Assembly (NCBI RefSeq): GCF_039645985.1
Contig: NZ_CP147919.1
Coordinates: 2,604,001-2,668,000 of the forward strand
Source: Sulfurimonas sp. HSL3-7
GTDB taxonomy: Bacteria; Campylobacterota; Campylobacteria; Campylobacterales; Sulfurimonadaceae
Direction of reading: 5' to 3'
Length of the DNA stretch: 64,000 bases
Numbering within the stretch: position 1 is the first letter of the stretch; every line of letters starts with the position of its first letter. The translations under genes and the position numbers were made by a program. Shown here in pieces: positions 32,568 to 41,078 of the stretch. The notes below the pieces were generated by a model. It worked only from the letters and a program-made list of their open reading frames with translations, made no database searches and was not told the DNA's origin.

Positions 32568-34229
32568 CTATACCATGCCCAACGCTTTTTTGACGTTATG
32601 CCATATGTTGATCGGCGAAGCGTTTTCGAAGGTCACTTTCATGTAGTTGTGCCGCAGCTGCTCGATATATGACGCCGAATCAAAAAGCTTATCGTCGCGC
32701 GTCGGGTAGTCTTCGCGGAAATGGACCCCCCTGCTCTCCTTGCGCTGCATCGCGGCCACGACCATCGCTTCGGCGATGTAGAGTGCATTCTGAAACTCCA
32801 GTATGGAGGGAAGCTCCACATTGTTATGACGCTCCTTGTTGACGCAGTGAAGGCCGTAGTTGCGTTTCATCAGGTAGTGAATGTATTCCAGCGCCGTCGA
32901 GAGGGAGCCTTCGCTGCGGTAGACACCCGCATTGCGAAAGAGCGACTCCCCCAGATTTTTGCGCATCGCGTTGATGTTGAAGAGGCTTTCGCCCTCTATG
33001 ATCAGTTCGACGCGACGCATCTCACGGTCGACGTCGGCATAATCGATAGGCTGGAAATCTCGCTTGCCTGCCACCCGGCCCGCTTCCCTGCCGGCAAGAC
33101 GCCCGAAATAGGCTCCCTCAAGCAGGGAGTTTCCTCCGAGACGGTTGGCACCGTGCACCCCGGTCACCGCACATTCGCCGCAGGCGAAGATGTAGGGGAT
33201 ATCGGTCGAGGTGTCTTCTCTGGTCCAGATGCCGCCGATGGAGTAGTGGGCCGATGGCGTGATCTCCAGCAGCTCTTTTGTGATGTCTACCCCGGCAGCG
33301 TTCAGTGCCATCTTTTGCGCGGAAGGAAGTTTCTCCTCAATCGTCTTGACGTCGAGATGACGGAAATCGAGGTAGACCTTGTGCCCTCTCAATATATGCG
33401 AGGTGATCTCGCGGGAGAGCTTGTCCCGGGTCTGAAGCTCGTCGGTAAAACGTTTGCCCATCTCATCGACCAGGTAGGCCCCCTCCCCACGCGCCGCCTC
33501 GCTGATCAGGGCGCCGGTACCCGCAAGGGTGGTCGGATGGAACTGCACAAACTCCATATTGCTCAGCCGCATCCCCGCACGCAGGGCCGCCGCAACAACG
33601 TCACCCGAACTCTCCTGAGAGTTCGTGCTGTGCCCGCGGAATATGCCGGCATACCCACCCCCGGCGAGGACCAGTGCCTTGCAGGCAAGAGCAATCACCT
33701 GCGTGTCGCGCCGGCGCAGCACCGTCACGCCGGATAGCTTCCCATCATACTGGGCAATATTAAGGAACATGTGGTTCGAAAGAATATGTACCCCGGCATT
33801 GCGGCATTCCATCAGAAGCGTCTGCACAATAGATGCCCCCGTACGGTCGGCGATATAACAGGTACGGTTCGCACTGGCACCGCCGAAAGGACGCTGCTGC
33901 AGATTGCCCTCGGCATCTTCGTCAAAACCGACCCCCATCTTCCGCAGTTCAGCGACGATATTCGGCGCTTCCAGACACATCTTCTCGATGTTCTGACGAT
34001 GGGAAAGACCGTCGGAACCGCCGACCGTATCACTGATATGGCGTGCGACAGAGTCATACTCGGCCATATTGATGACCGCATTGATACCCCCCGAAGCGAC
34101 CGCCGAATTGGAACGGAAGGGGTTGCTTTTGGTCAGGACAGCAACGTTGAACCCCGCCTTTTTGGCATAGAGCGCCGCATAGAGCCCGGAGATGCCGCTG
34201 CCGACGACGATGACGTCATACAGCATCAT
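32568..34229 (-). CDS. NadB/FrdA-family FAD-dependent oxidoreductase in the nif region
   Basis: The 553-residue flavoprotein has the N-terminal dinucleotide fold (YDVIVVGSGISGLYAALYAK), SNSAVASGGINAVI, the substrate-domain MEFVQFHPTTLAGTGALI, FACGECAVTGVHGANRLGGNSLLE and a C-terminal helical domain with ESRGVHFREDYP. This is the L-aspartate oxidase / fumarate reductase flavoprotein family. No iron-sulfur or membrane subunit gene follows, so a soluble enzyme is likely. It overlaps the aldo/keto reductase gene by 14 nt. Whether it serves NAD synthesis or a nif electron path is open. Confidence 0.82.
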   Translation of the reverse strand: MMLYDVIVVGSGISGLYAALYAKKAGFNVAVLTKSNPFRSNSAVASGGINAVINMAEYDSVARHISDTVGGSDGLSHRQNIEKMCLEAPNIVAELRKMGVGFDEDAEGNLQQRPFGGASANRTCYIADRTGASIVQTLLMECRNAGVHILSNHMFLNIAQYDGKLSGVTVLRRRDTQVIALACKALVLAGGGYAGIFRGHSTNSQESSGDVVAAALRAGMRLSNMEFVQFHPTTLAGTGALISEAARGEGAYLVDEMGKRFTDELQTRDKLSREITSHILRGHKVYLDFRHLDVKTIEEKLPSAQKMALNAAGVDITKELLEITPSAHYSIGGIWTREDTSTDIPYIFACGECAVTGVHGANRLGGNSLLEGAYFGRLAGREAGRVAGKRDFQPIDYADVDREMRRVELIIEGESLFNINAMRKNLGESLFRNAGVYRSEGSLSTALEYIHYLMKRNYGLHCVNKERHNNVELPSILEFQNALYIAEAMVVAAMQRKESRGVHFREDYPTRDDKLFDSASYIEQLRHNYMKVTFENASPINIWHNVKKALGMV

Positions 34230-35340
34230 TGGTCCCGAACAGCTTTGCTACATTATCAGGTTTCGAATTCGGCAGATAGGCCAGCATCAGGTTGTCTTCG
34301 ACGTGCTGCGGGTCGACTGCTCCGAAAAGGGCACTCACGACGTGGCCCATACGCGCGAACTGCAGGGCGCTCGCAAGGTCGTTCAAATCGCTTGTCCCCA
34401 GCAACTCTCCGACTTTGGGATCAAACCTGCTTTTAAAGATGTTGGTCTGCAGCAGCGATGACGACCCCATCATTTTCAGACCGTAGCCGTGCGCCGCCTG
34501 CATCAGGGTGTAATAGCGGCCGTCCGGCCCTTTTTGATTGCTGTAGCTGCGGGCCTCCGTCTTGGCGATGTTGTACGGCGACTGAATATACTTGAAATGG
34601 TGCCCTTTGCCGCCTACCTCTTCGGCAATGGCGACCATGTCTTTCAGACTCAGGTACTCCGTATGGCTCTCGTCGTACAGAAAGCCGTTCCAGCTGGCGA
34701 TGCCGTAGTGACGGATCTTCCCCTCTTCGACCAGTTTTTCAAAGAGTTCAAACGCTTTTTTGATCCGCTTTTTCAGGGTCTTGTACTCCACGTAGCCCAG
34801 CTGCATTTCGGGGTTGTGCAGAAAAAAGACGTCTATCGTCTCAAGCTGGAGGTTTTTGAGCGACTGTTCGACGCTCCAGCGCAGATAGGCCGGGGTGATA
34901 CAGTGCTGGTCGACGATGACCTCCTCTTTTGTCGCAAGCCCCGGAGTCAGGACATGATCTTCTATCCATTGGTAGGGGTTTTCCGGGAAAGGGAAATCCA
35001 GGGGCAGGAACCCCGCTTTCGAAGTGACGACAAGCTGCTCGCGGACGGCACTGCCTTCGGAAAAAAGTTCCTTCAGCGCTTCGCCGATCTCGCGTTCGCT
35101 TGTCTGATAGCGGTAGTTTATGGCGGTATCGATTAGATTGATGCCGTTGAGTACGGCCGTTTTGACAGCGTCTTTATAGTTTACGATGTAGTTCTCTTCG
35201 CGGTAAGGCTCTTTGCGAAAAGTACCCAGCCCTAATGATGAGACAAAGACATCGCCGTCGAAACGGTAGAAATCCCTGCTGTATTTCGGGAACTGTTTCA
35301 GGTAGCTGAAGGTTCCCTCTTTCGTCGCATACTCTTTCAT
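34216..35340 (-). CDS. aldo/keto reductase in the nifU unit
   Basis: The start is ATG 35340, overlapping the nifU stop by one base (TAATG). The 374-residue protein has the TIM-barrel aldo/keto reductase pattern: SSLGLGTFRKEPY, GINLIDTAINYRYQTSEREIG with Asp and Tyr of the catalytic tetrad, VTSKAGF, IDVFFLHNPE with the catalytic His, and GKIRHYGIASWNG. The NADPH-binding C-terminal part is atypical. The substrate is unknown; the tight link to nifU suggests a role during nitrogen fixation. Confidence 0.88.
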   Translation of the reverse strand: MKEYATKEGTFSYLKQFPKYSRDFYRFDGDVFVSSLGLGTFRKEPYREENYIVNYKDAVKTAVLNGINLIDTAINYRYQTSEREIGEALKELFSEGSAVREQLVVTSKAGFLPLDFPFPENPYQWIEDHVLTPGLATKEEVIVDQHCITPAYLRWSVEQSLKNLQLETIDVFFLHNPEMQLGYVEYKTLKKRIKKAFELFEKLVEEGKIRHYGIASWNGFLYDESHTEYLSLKDMVAIAEEVGGKGHHFKYIQSPYNIAKTEARSYSNQKGPDGRYYTLMQAAHGYGLKMMGSSSLLQTNIFKSRFDPKVGELLGTSDLNDLASALQFARMGHVVSALFGAVDPQHVEDNLMLAYLPNSKPDNVAKLFGTNDAV

Positions 35341-36311
35341 TAGGTTACGATCACCTTGATCGGCGCCTTGAGTTTGAATTTCAACATATCTTCGATACCG
35401 GCAAGGGTCGTCGTCGTGTTCATCGAACAGCTCATACATTCGCCCTGGTACTTGATGAGCACCTCGAAGATGCCATCCGTCTCTTTGATATCGATCAACT
35501 CGACGTCACCGCCGTCGGCTTTGAGCGTCGGACGGATATACTCTTCCAGGATGGATTCCACCGCTTTGATCTTCTGAACGAGACCCATGGAGTCAAAGGT
35601 ACCGTCGCCCTTGGCTTCGATGATCTTGCGCGACTTCTCTTCCGCTTCCAGCGCTTCGGCCACTTCGGCCAACAGATCGACCAGGTAGACATCTTTCGCT
35701 TCGTGGCCGCCCGGCTTGATGCACGATTTACAGAAACCGCCCGCTTTGGTGTAGTCGGTGATCTCTTCGATGGTGCTCAGCTTGTTGAGCTTGATGACCT
35801 CTTTTAACGTGTCCTGCGAGACACGGGCACATTCACAGATGATGAATTCCGATTCGAGGCTCTCCATATCGACACCCATATACATAGAGGCCGCTTTTTT
35901 GATGACATCGTACGCCATAACCGAACAGTGCATCTTCTGACCCGGTACCGCCGGCACATCTTCGTTGTCCCGCAGAGCCTTTTCGACGTCGATGTTGGTG
36001 ATCTTGAGTGCCTCTTCGACCGTTTTGTCCATGCAGAGCTCTGCCATCATATCCGATGAGGCGATCGCCGTACCGCAGCCGAAGCTTTTGAACTTGCTCT
36101 TTTTGATCACATCGCTTTTAGGATCGATCAGCCAGTAGAGACGCACCGCATCCCCGCAGCTCTCTGCACCGAAGTCGGCGATGATAAGTTTGTTATCACC
36201 CGCCTCTTCTTCAGTGATCTCGCCCATGTGCATAGGCGCGTCCATTCTTCTCTGTACCTCTTGCGAATACTCTTCCCAGAGCGCTCCGCCGATTAAATCA
36301 TCTCTTGCCAT
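35340..36311 (-). CDS. nifU: NifU iron-sulfur cluster scaffold protein
   Basis: The start is ATG 36311 with GGAGAGTGACATT upstream. The 323-residue protein has all three NifU domains: an IscU-like N-terminal scaffold (SFGCGTAIASSDMMAEL, GQKMHCSVMA), a central [2Fe-2S] domain (IICECARVSQDTLKEV, GGFCKSCI) and a C-terminal Nfu domain with GECMSCSMNTTTTLAGIE. It builds Fe-S clusters for nitrogenase. The usual partner nifS is not next to it, so cysteine desulfurase must come from elsewhere. A sigma-54-like site lies upstream. Confidence 0.95.
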   Translation of the reverse strand: MARDDLIGGALWEEYSQEVQRRMDAPMHMGEITEEEAGDNKLIIADFGAESCGDAVRLYWLIDPKSDVIKKSKFKSFGCGTAIASSDMMAELCMDKTVEEALKITNIDVEKALRDNEDVPAVPGQKMHCSVMAYDVIKKAASMYMGVDMESLESEFIICECARVSQDTLKEVIKLNKLSTIEEITDYTKAGGFCKSCIKPGGHEAKDVYLVDLLAEVAEALEAEEKSRKIIEAKGDGTFDSMGLVQKIKAVESILEEYIRPTLKADGGDVELIDIKETDGIFEVLIKYQGECMSCSMNTTTTLAGIEDMLKFKLKAPIKVIVT

Positions 36312-36347
36312 AATGTCACTCTCCAATATAGTACTTTTAGCTGATAA

Positions 36348-36363
36348 TGCAATTGCCGTTCTT
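36348..36363 (-). promoter_or_regulatory. sigma-54-like promoter of the nifU unit
   Basis: Minus strand AAGAACGGCAATTGCA: G at 3, ACG at 5-7 and TTGCA at 12-16. The first two positions do not match TG. It lies 37 nt before nifU and faces a similar site for the P-II gene on the other strand. Confidence 0.45.
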
Positions 36364-36439
36364 GCTCTTTTCCCAAAAAGCGCCACATTTTTGTTGCAAC
36401 ACGTCAAGAACGACAAAATCGTCTTTTTGTTTCATAAAG

Positions 36440-36455
36440 TAGAACGCCTTATGCA
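36440..36455 (+). promoter_or_regulatory. sigma-54-like promoter of the P-II-like gene
   Basis: TAGAACGCCTTATGCA matches the local core (G at 3, ACG at 5-7, TGCA at 13-16). Transcription would start near 36466, giving a leader with a short hairpin (GGGGC-CGCA-GCCCT at about 36474-36486) just before the gene. A TATCATAAT -10-like sequence at about 36462 is a competing housekeeping promoter. Confidence 0.45.
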
Positions 36456-36502
36456 TACTTTTATCATAATAAAGGGGCCGCAGCCCTCATAAAGGATGAA
36501 AG

Positions 36503-36898
36503 ATGTATCAACTCACCGCGATTTTTAACCGAAGCTGTCTGAAGGATGTGTTGCAGGAGCTTTTTGAACGAGAAATAGAGGGGGTCACCGTCAGCAGTGT
36601 CATCGGCAAAGGGGGCATCGGCTTTATCGAAGAGAACGGCGATATCGACCTCGACGAGAAAGTGCGCATCGACATCATTATCTCTAATGATATCTACAAA
36701 GAGATCGCCAAAGAGGCCATCCGCTCCAATGCACAGGACACCGGGCACGGTTCGGGCAAGATGTGGGTCACCCCGGTGCTCGAAGTCGAACGCATCCGTA
36801 CCGGAGAGACGAACGAGGCTGCGCTGACGCAAAGCAGCAAAAGCAAGAAGATCTTTCACGACAGCTACTATACCGCCATCGACACCCCCGCGAGCTAA
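36503..36898 (+). CDS. P-II-like nitrogen regulatory protein, atypical
   Basis: The 131-residue protein starts like P-II (MYQLTAIFNRSCLKDVLQEL) and has the C-terminal signature DTGHGSGKMWVTPVLEVERI and RIRTGETNEAAL. The T-loop region (about 37-55) is shortened and lacks the uridylylated Tyr found in GlnB/GlnK, and about 22 extra residues follow the P-II core. It is divergent from nifU. P-II proteins sense 2-oxoglutarate and ATP/ADP; a nif-specific NifI-like or other effector role is inferred from context. Confidence 0.8.
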   Translation: MYQLTAIFNRSCLKDVLQELFEREIEGVTVSSVIGKGGIGFIEENGDIDLDEKVRIDIIISNDIYKEIAKEAIRSNAQDTGHGSGKMWVTPVLEVERIRTGETNEAALTQSSKSKKIFHDSYYTAIDTPAS

Positions 36899-37029
36899 TC
36901 CTCATCCGGCAGGGAATCTCCCTGTCCCCCTCTTTCAATCACATTGTAGTAGTGTTCTCATATCTAAGAGATATGAGACAAAAGTTGTTTGTTTCTGCAC
37001 TTTCATCACAATGCTTCTGAAATATGCAA

Positions 37030-37600
37030 CTTTTTTGAATGTTTTTTGATAGTAGTGATGCTACTTTTTTCTTTGCCTACACAAAGAAAAACCTAGCGGA
37101 AAAAAGAAAGTGTAATACCCTTCGGCCAAAATTCACTGCCAAGACTTTCACCTGTCAACCAATGGCATTCCGTCACTTCTGCCGGAATTAATCTCCGGAC
37201 GCATCACATCATCAACTTCTTTGACATTTTAAATTATGTAGAAAATCTGATATTCCGTGCAATAAGGCGTAGCCGAATTGTAAAAGTGTCAGCTTTTAAT
37301 CTCAAATAGATGCGTCACCGCTTGGCTCTTTTCGAAAAATCTGCAGAGCTGACTGAAACTCTCTTTTTCTCGTTAAGAAAATCACGCTGTCTGAGCGTAA
37401 GCGAGTTAGGGATTTTTAGTGAAAAAGAGAGTGGAAGGAAGGTAGTCGACAGCCTGTCGGGCCGTGACCAAAGGAAATGCCCTCGGGTAAAGCCGTTTCG
37501 AGAGCTTTTTTGCTTACTTTTTTTGCGGCGTATCAGCGCCAACAGCGCAATGCAGAGAGGCACTAAATGGCGAATCGCAAAAAAGTAAGAGTGTAGTCTT
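37030..37600. repeat. dispersed structured repeat R2, copy B (longest)
   Basis: This copy has the full element: an opening TTTTTTGAATGTTTTTTGATAG, a middle TAATACCCTTCGGCCAAAA, the GTCACTTCTGCCGGAATTAA block, the CGAAAAATCTGCAGA block and the GAGAGCTTTTTTG end, followed by a short R3 piece at about 37533-37570. The long hairpin of copy A is kept with 12 paired bases. Together with copy C it fills the 1.1-kb gap between the P-II gene and rpoN. Confidence 0.88.
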
Positions 37601-37694
37601 TGAAGTATAAACTTGAACACTTTTGACCAGGTCTTCTATATTTGGATTTACCTTTTTCTTGTACTTTTTAATTACTTCATATCGTTAGAATTCA

Positions 37695-37935
37695 ACTTTT
37701 TTTCTCTGCTCGTACAGAGAAAAAACCTTGAGGAAAAAAAGAGAATACGATACCCTCCAGCCAAAAGTCTCTGCTGAAACTTTAAACTTTCAATCGGTGC
37801 CATTCCGTCACTTCTGCCGGAATCAATGCCATAACGCACATGGCATACAAATTTCTATGACATTTTGAACTGTATTGAGAGTCTGTCGTTCAATACAATG
37901 AGGCGTAACAAAATTGTGAAAAAAGAAAGAGTTGG
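37695..37935. repeat. dispersed structured repeat R2, copy C (partial)
   Basis: The first half of R2 is recognisable: CATTCCGTCACTTCTGCCGG and CAATGAGGCGTAACAAAATTG, but the second half with the long hairpin is missing. It ends about 55 bp before the rpoN stop codon. Confidence 0.75.
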
Positions 37936-37989
37936 GGTAGACGATCCTGCTGCAAGCAGCTACAAAAATGTCTGATGACGATGATTCGC

Positions 37990-39258
37990 CTACAGCATCT
38001 CGAGCTTATAGAGGAATTTACGCTCTTTGAAAGAGGGGATATCGAGCTCCTGGCGGTATTTGGCGATGGAGCGGCGGACCATCTGGACACCGAAACGCTC
38101 CTCGATCTTCTCATGCAGGATCTTGTCGCTGAAAGGTTTCTGCTTGTCTTCGCTCGTAACAAGCCGTTGCAGGAAATGTTTTATCTCGGAAGTCGACACA
38201 TTGCCGATCGCGTTGGAGAAGAAATCCTTAAAAGCGAAGATGCCGCGTTCGCATTCGAGGTACTTGTCGCTGATGGCACGGGAGATCGTCGATTCGTTGA
38301 AGCCCAGCTCATCGGCCACATCCTGCAGGCGCAAAGGCTTGAGCTCACCTCCCATGAAAAAGGCGTACTGTTTTTCTATCAGAACCAAAGCGACATTGTA
38401 GAGGGTCGCCTTGCGAAGGTCGAGCAGTTTTACCAGTTCGCGCGCCTCTTTGAATTTCTGCTTGGCGAAGTTGTCGTACTTGTCTATCTGGTTCACCGTC
38501 AGATCCGGATAGAACGCGTGGTTGATGCGTATGGACAGTTCGTCTTTCTTGAACTCGACGAAAACGTCGGGCAGCAACTGCTCGTCATTGCTCATATACT
38601 CCATCGCCGGCGGGTTCCTGAAGCGCTGAAGGACCTCTTTGGCATCGTGCATCCTCGGATGATCCACGAACTTCTCGATATGGTCGAACTGCACGATCAC
38701 CGCACTGAGCAGGATACTCAGCTCGTCGTCAAGCTCATAGTCGTTCAGCTGGAACAGGAAGGACTCCTTGTAGTCCACCGCCCCGACACCCGAAGGTTCC
38801 AGGTAGGCAAAACGCTGGCGTACCTGCTCGACCTTGTAGGGATCCGTGCCGCACTGCTCCGCGATCTCGTCGATATCGCCTTCAAAATACCCTTCGTCAT
38901 TGATATAGAAGATGATCTGACGGGCGATCTTTTGGGAGATCGGCGTCGGGAAAAGAGGCGCTGTGATCTGGTCATCGAGTTTTTCATAGAGCGACTGGCT
39001 GGAAACGCTCATCCATTCGATCTCGTCGCTCGAAGCGTTAGAGACGTGGTTCTGGTACTCCAGGTAGGCGCGGTGGGAAGAGTCGCTGGAGCTCTCCGAG
39101 ATTTCAAACCCGGAGTCCACCTCCAGGCAGGGGTTCTCGCTGGTAGCGACCTGAAGGTGCTTGTCCAGGTCGCTGAGCGAACACTGCAGCAACGGAAGCC
39201 AGGTCTGCATGGAGAGTCGTGGTAATTGTTTCTGTTTAAGGTTAAAATTCTGTTTCAT
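37990..39258 (-). CDS. rpoN: RNA polymerase sigma-54 factor, nif-located
   Basis: The 422-residue protein has the Gln/Leu-rich activator-interaction region I (QLPRLSMQTWLPLLQCSLSDL), the core-binding region, an HTH (RLQDVADELGFNESTISRAISDKYLECERG) and an RpoN box variant VRRSIAKYRQ near residue 398. Sigma-54 recognises -24/-12 promoters and needs an activator such as NifA. The nif position and unusual RpoN box suggest a nif-dedicated copy; Campylobacterota normally also carry one for flagella. A sigma-54-like site precedes it. Confidence 0.94.
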   Translation of the reverse strand: MKQNFNLKQKQLPRLSMQTWLPLLQCSLSDLDKHLQVATSENPCLEVDSGFEISESSSDSSHRAYLEYQNHVSNASSDEIEWMSVSSQSLYEKLDDQITAPLFPTPISQKIARQIIFYINDEGYFEGDIDEIAEQCGTDPYKVEQVRQRFAYLEPSGVGAVDYKESFLFQLNDYELDDELSILLSAVIVQFDHIEKFVDHPRMHDAKEVLQRFRNPPAMEYMSNDEQLLPDVFVEFKKDELSIRINHAFYPDLTVNQIDKYDNFAKQKFKEARELVKLLDLRKATLYNVALVLIEKQYAFFMGGELKPLRLQDVADELGFNESTISRAISDKYLECERGIFAFKDFFSNAIGNVSTSEIKHFLQRLVTSEDKQKPFSDKILHEKIEERFGVQMVRRSIAKYRQELDIPSFKERKFLYKLEML

Positions 39259-39334
39259 TGTTTTATCTTCTTTCTAGATTATAAGCTATAAATTGCCTTA
39301 ATACTACATGTTTATAGATTCTTTTTTATACAGC

Positions 39335-39350
39335 TGCATATTTTGTTCCA
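39335..39350 (-). promoter_or_regulatory. sigma-54-like promoter of rpoN
   Basis: Minus strand TGGAACAAAATATGCA keeps TGG at -26 to -24, AC, and TGCA at correct spacing. It is 77 nt before rpoN and 64 nt past the upstream ferredoxin stop, so rpoN could be boosted by its own product. Confidence 0.55.
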
Positions 39351-39413
39351 GAAAGTTGGGACAGTGGTTTTGTAAGAGAGTTGACAGGTTGTGCCCCGGG
39401 AGGGGCAGATTTT

Positions 39414-39707
39414 CTAGTACTTGAGACGGACGAGTCCGTTGGGCTGTACGATCTTCATCTGACACGAGAGACGCGCTTTCGGGCTGGTCTCGTTCAGCAT
39501 CTTCATAACCGCTTTCTCTTTTTCGGTTACGTCGCTTAAAAACTCCATTCCCGATTCGATACTTACGATACAGGTACCGCATTCGCCGTCACGGCAGCCG
39601 AAAGGAAGGGCACTCCCCGAAGCTTCAACAATGTCCTGGATTGTTTTTCCGGGCTTGACGTTGATCGCCAAAAAGTCATTTACTATCTCTACGCGTGTTG
39701 TCATCAT
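39414..39707 (-). CDS. [2Fe-2S] ferredoxin of the nifN unit
   Basis: The 97-residue plant-type ferredoxin has GCRDGECGTC and a distal RLSCQMKI, giving four cluster cysteines. It is 14 nt after the 39722 ferredoxin gene. The family carries electrons at low potential; here it may feed nitrogenase or FeMo-co synthesis. ATG 39707 is followed directly by a second ATG, which could be the true start. Confidence 0.88.
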   Translation of the reverse strand: MMTTRVEIVNDFLAINVKPGKTIQDIVEASGSALPFGCRDGECGTCIVSIESGMEFLSDVTEKEKAVMKMLNETSPKARLSCQMKIVQPNGLVRLKY

Positions 39708-39721
39708 CTATTCCTTGTTTT

Positions 39722-40102
39722 TTATTCGAACGGTTTAACCAGCATATCACTTTTGATGATACATTGGCATGCCAGGCGAACCGGTGTCTGACGGTTGAAC
39801 TGCTGAGCAACTTCCGCCTCTTTTTTCGTGATCGCAGCCATCTCGACTAGGGTGTCAAGCTCTTTGTCTTCCATGTAGACAGACTGTGCATTGGCATCAT
39901 AGTCTTCCTCGATAGAGGACATTGCCTCGGTTACACTCAGGTCTTCGACCTTGACCGCGCAACTGCCGCAGGTACCATCTTTGCAGTCTGTCGGGATCTT
40001 GACACCGTTGCTCTCCGCAACACGTAACAGCACATCGCCTCCGCGTGCGATAACACGTTTATCCATGCCGTCACCAAAACCGCAAAAAATAACATTTACC
40101 AT
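39722..40102 (-). CDS. [2Fe-2S] ferredoxin with an internal insertion
   Basis: The 126-residue protein has TDCKDGTCGSCAVKV near residues 38-52 and the last ligand in RLACQCII near residue 110. Between them lies an acidic helical insertion of roughly 25-30 residues compared with the neighbouring ferredoxin (YDANAQSVYMEDKELDTLVE). The N-terminus MVNVIFCGFGDGMDKRV carries an extra cysteine. The two tandem ferredoxins probably arose by old duplication and have different partners. Confidence 0.87.
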   Translation of the reverse strand: MVNVIFCGFGDGMDKRVIARGGDVLLRVAESNGVKIPTDCKDGTCGSCAVKVEDLSVTEAMSSIEEDYDANAQSVYMEDKELDTLVEMAAITKKEAEVAQQFNRQTPVRLACQCIIKSDMLVKPFE

Positions 40103-40176
40103 TTTTTCTCCTTCGTTTTTCCACGACAGACCACTTATGACGATGATCTACCGCTTATCAATACCCAAAAAGTCGG

Positions 40177-40581
40177 TTATTCTCCTTCTTTATGAGATTG
40201 CTTGGCCGCTTCTTCTGCAGCCTTTTTTGCAGCTTTCTTGGCCCGATGCTCACGTATCCACCGCAGTTCTTCTTCAACTTCGTCGTAGCCGTCGACATCG
40301 TCTATCGCTACAAGTTCGGCTTCGCGGCAGCCGTACGTGTCACCCTCTTCAATAAAATGGACTTCATAGATACGGATCACCTGAAGCCAGTCGCCGATAT
40401 GTTTGACATACCCTTCGGCGCCCGCCGGCACCAATATCTCATTCGGTTCGTTAAAGGGGTTGGAGCCGTCATTGCGTACCGGCTTCGTGATGCGGACGCG
40501 CTGTCCTATACGAAAGACCGGTAGGATCTCGTCTTTAGTTGAAGCTGATATCTGGCTGGCTTGTGCATGCGTGAACTCCAT
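40177..40581 (-). CDS. nifZ: nitrogen fixation protein NifZ
   Basis: The 134-residue protein has the NifZ core from residue 23 (FRIGQRVRITKPVRNDGSNP, GAEGYVKHIGDWL, YEVHFIEEGDTYGCREAEL). NifZ helps P-cluster maturation in the MoFe protein. ATG 40581 is chosen because GAGGAGGTCAGCA gives a strong ribosome site, which adds 22 residues before the core and puts the start 47 nt inside nifW. The C-terminal tail is Lys/Ala-rich. Confidence 0.9.
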   Translation of the reverse strand: MEFTHAQASQISASTKDEILPVFRIGQRVRITKPVRNDGSNPFNEPNEILVPAGAEGYVKHIGDWLQVIRIYEVHFIEEGDTYGCREAELVAIDDVDGYDEVEEELRWIREHRAKKAAKKAAEEAAKQSHKEGE

Positions 40582-40912
40582 TGCTGACCTCCTCTACATC
40601 GCTACATTCGGTTGACGTGGAACAGGTACTGCAGGCACTCGGCTTGTCAAAGGTGTCCCACACCTCGGCTGCCGACGGTGAATACCCGTTTTCAAAGTTT
40701 TTATAGACGGTGATGAGGGCGAACTTGTAATAGTCCAGCAGCTTCTCATCGCTGCCGAAGTCGTTGCCCTCTGCTTTCTCCACCATCTCGCCGTATTTCT
40801 TCATGATGTGGAAGCGTTTGACGTAGACCAGCCGCTCATCGTAGTCGAGGTCAAAAAAGTCAAAAAACTCTTCCGTATCCGTTAATGTTTTAAATTCTTC
40901 CAGTCTGCTCAT
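40535..40912 (-). CDS. nifW: nitrogenase-stabilising protein NifW with a cysteine-rich tail
   Basis: The start is ATG 40912 (MSRLEEFKTLTDTEEFFDFF). Residues 1-90 match NifW (DLDYDERLVYVKRFHIMKKY, YKFALITVYKNFENGY), which protects the MoFe protein. After residue 91 a tail of about 35 residues holds Cys94, Cys97, Cys103 and Cys116 (SACSTCSTSTEC) and is not part of the usual family. The last 16 codons overlap nifZ and include the nifZ ribosome site. Confidence 0.88.
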   Translation of the reverse strand: MSRLEEFKTLTDTEEFFDFFDLDYDERLVYVKRFHIMKKYGEMVEKAEGNDFGSDEKLLDYYKFALITVYKNFENGYSPSAAEVWDTFDKPSACSTCSTSTECSDVEEVSNGVHACTSQPDISFN

Positions 40913-41035
40913 GATCTTTCCTTCTAAATGATCAGTTATCTTATACTGTGCAATTCCCACTCTTGAGATTGTTGCTCAAAACGGTGTAAAACGCACGAAA
41001 TACTACAAATTTGTCGTAGTTTATCCTACGCTTTC

Positions 41036-41052
41036 CAGCCGGTTTCCGGCTG
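41036..41052. other. intercistronic hairpin between nifF and nifW
   Basis: CAGCCGG-TTT-CCGGCTG is a perfect 7-bp stem with a 3-nt loop, 27 nt past the nifF stop in the leftward direction. A palindromic ACAAATTTGT sits at about 41005-41014. No T run follows the stem, so processing or mRNA stabilisation is more likely than full termination. Confidence 0.5.
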
Positions 41053-41078
41053 CACGCCCTGGGCGCCTAAAGCGGGCG

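Noticed and set aside
37975-39225. 416-codon frame on the plus strand over rpoN
   Set aside because: Antisense shadow; the minus strand frame encodes a clear sigma-54 factor with RpoN box.
40940-40975. Sigma-54-like promoter before nifW (AAGAGTGGGAATTGCA)
   Set aside because: Positions 5-6 are G-T instead of A-C, so the shared core is broken; nifW is probably read from upstream nif promoters.
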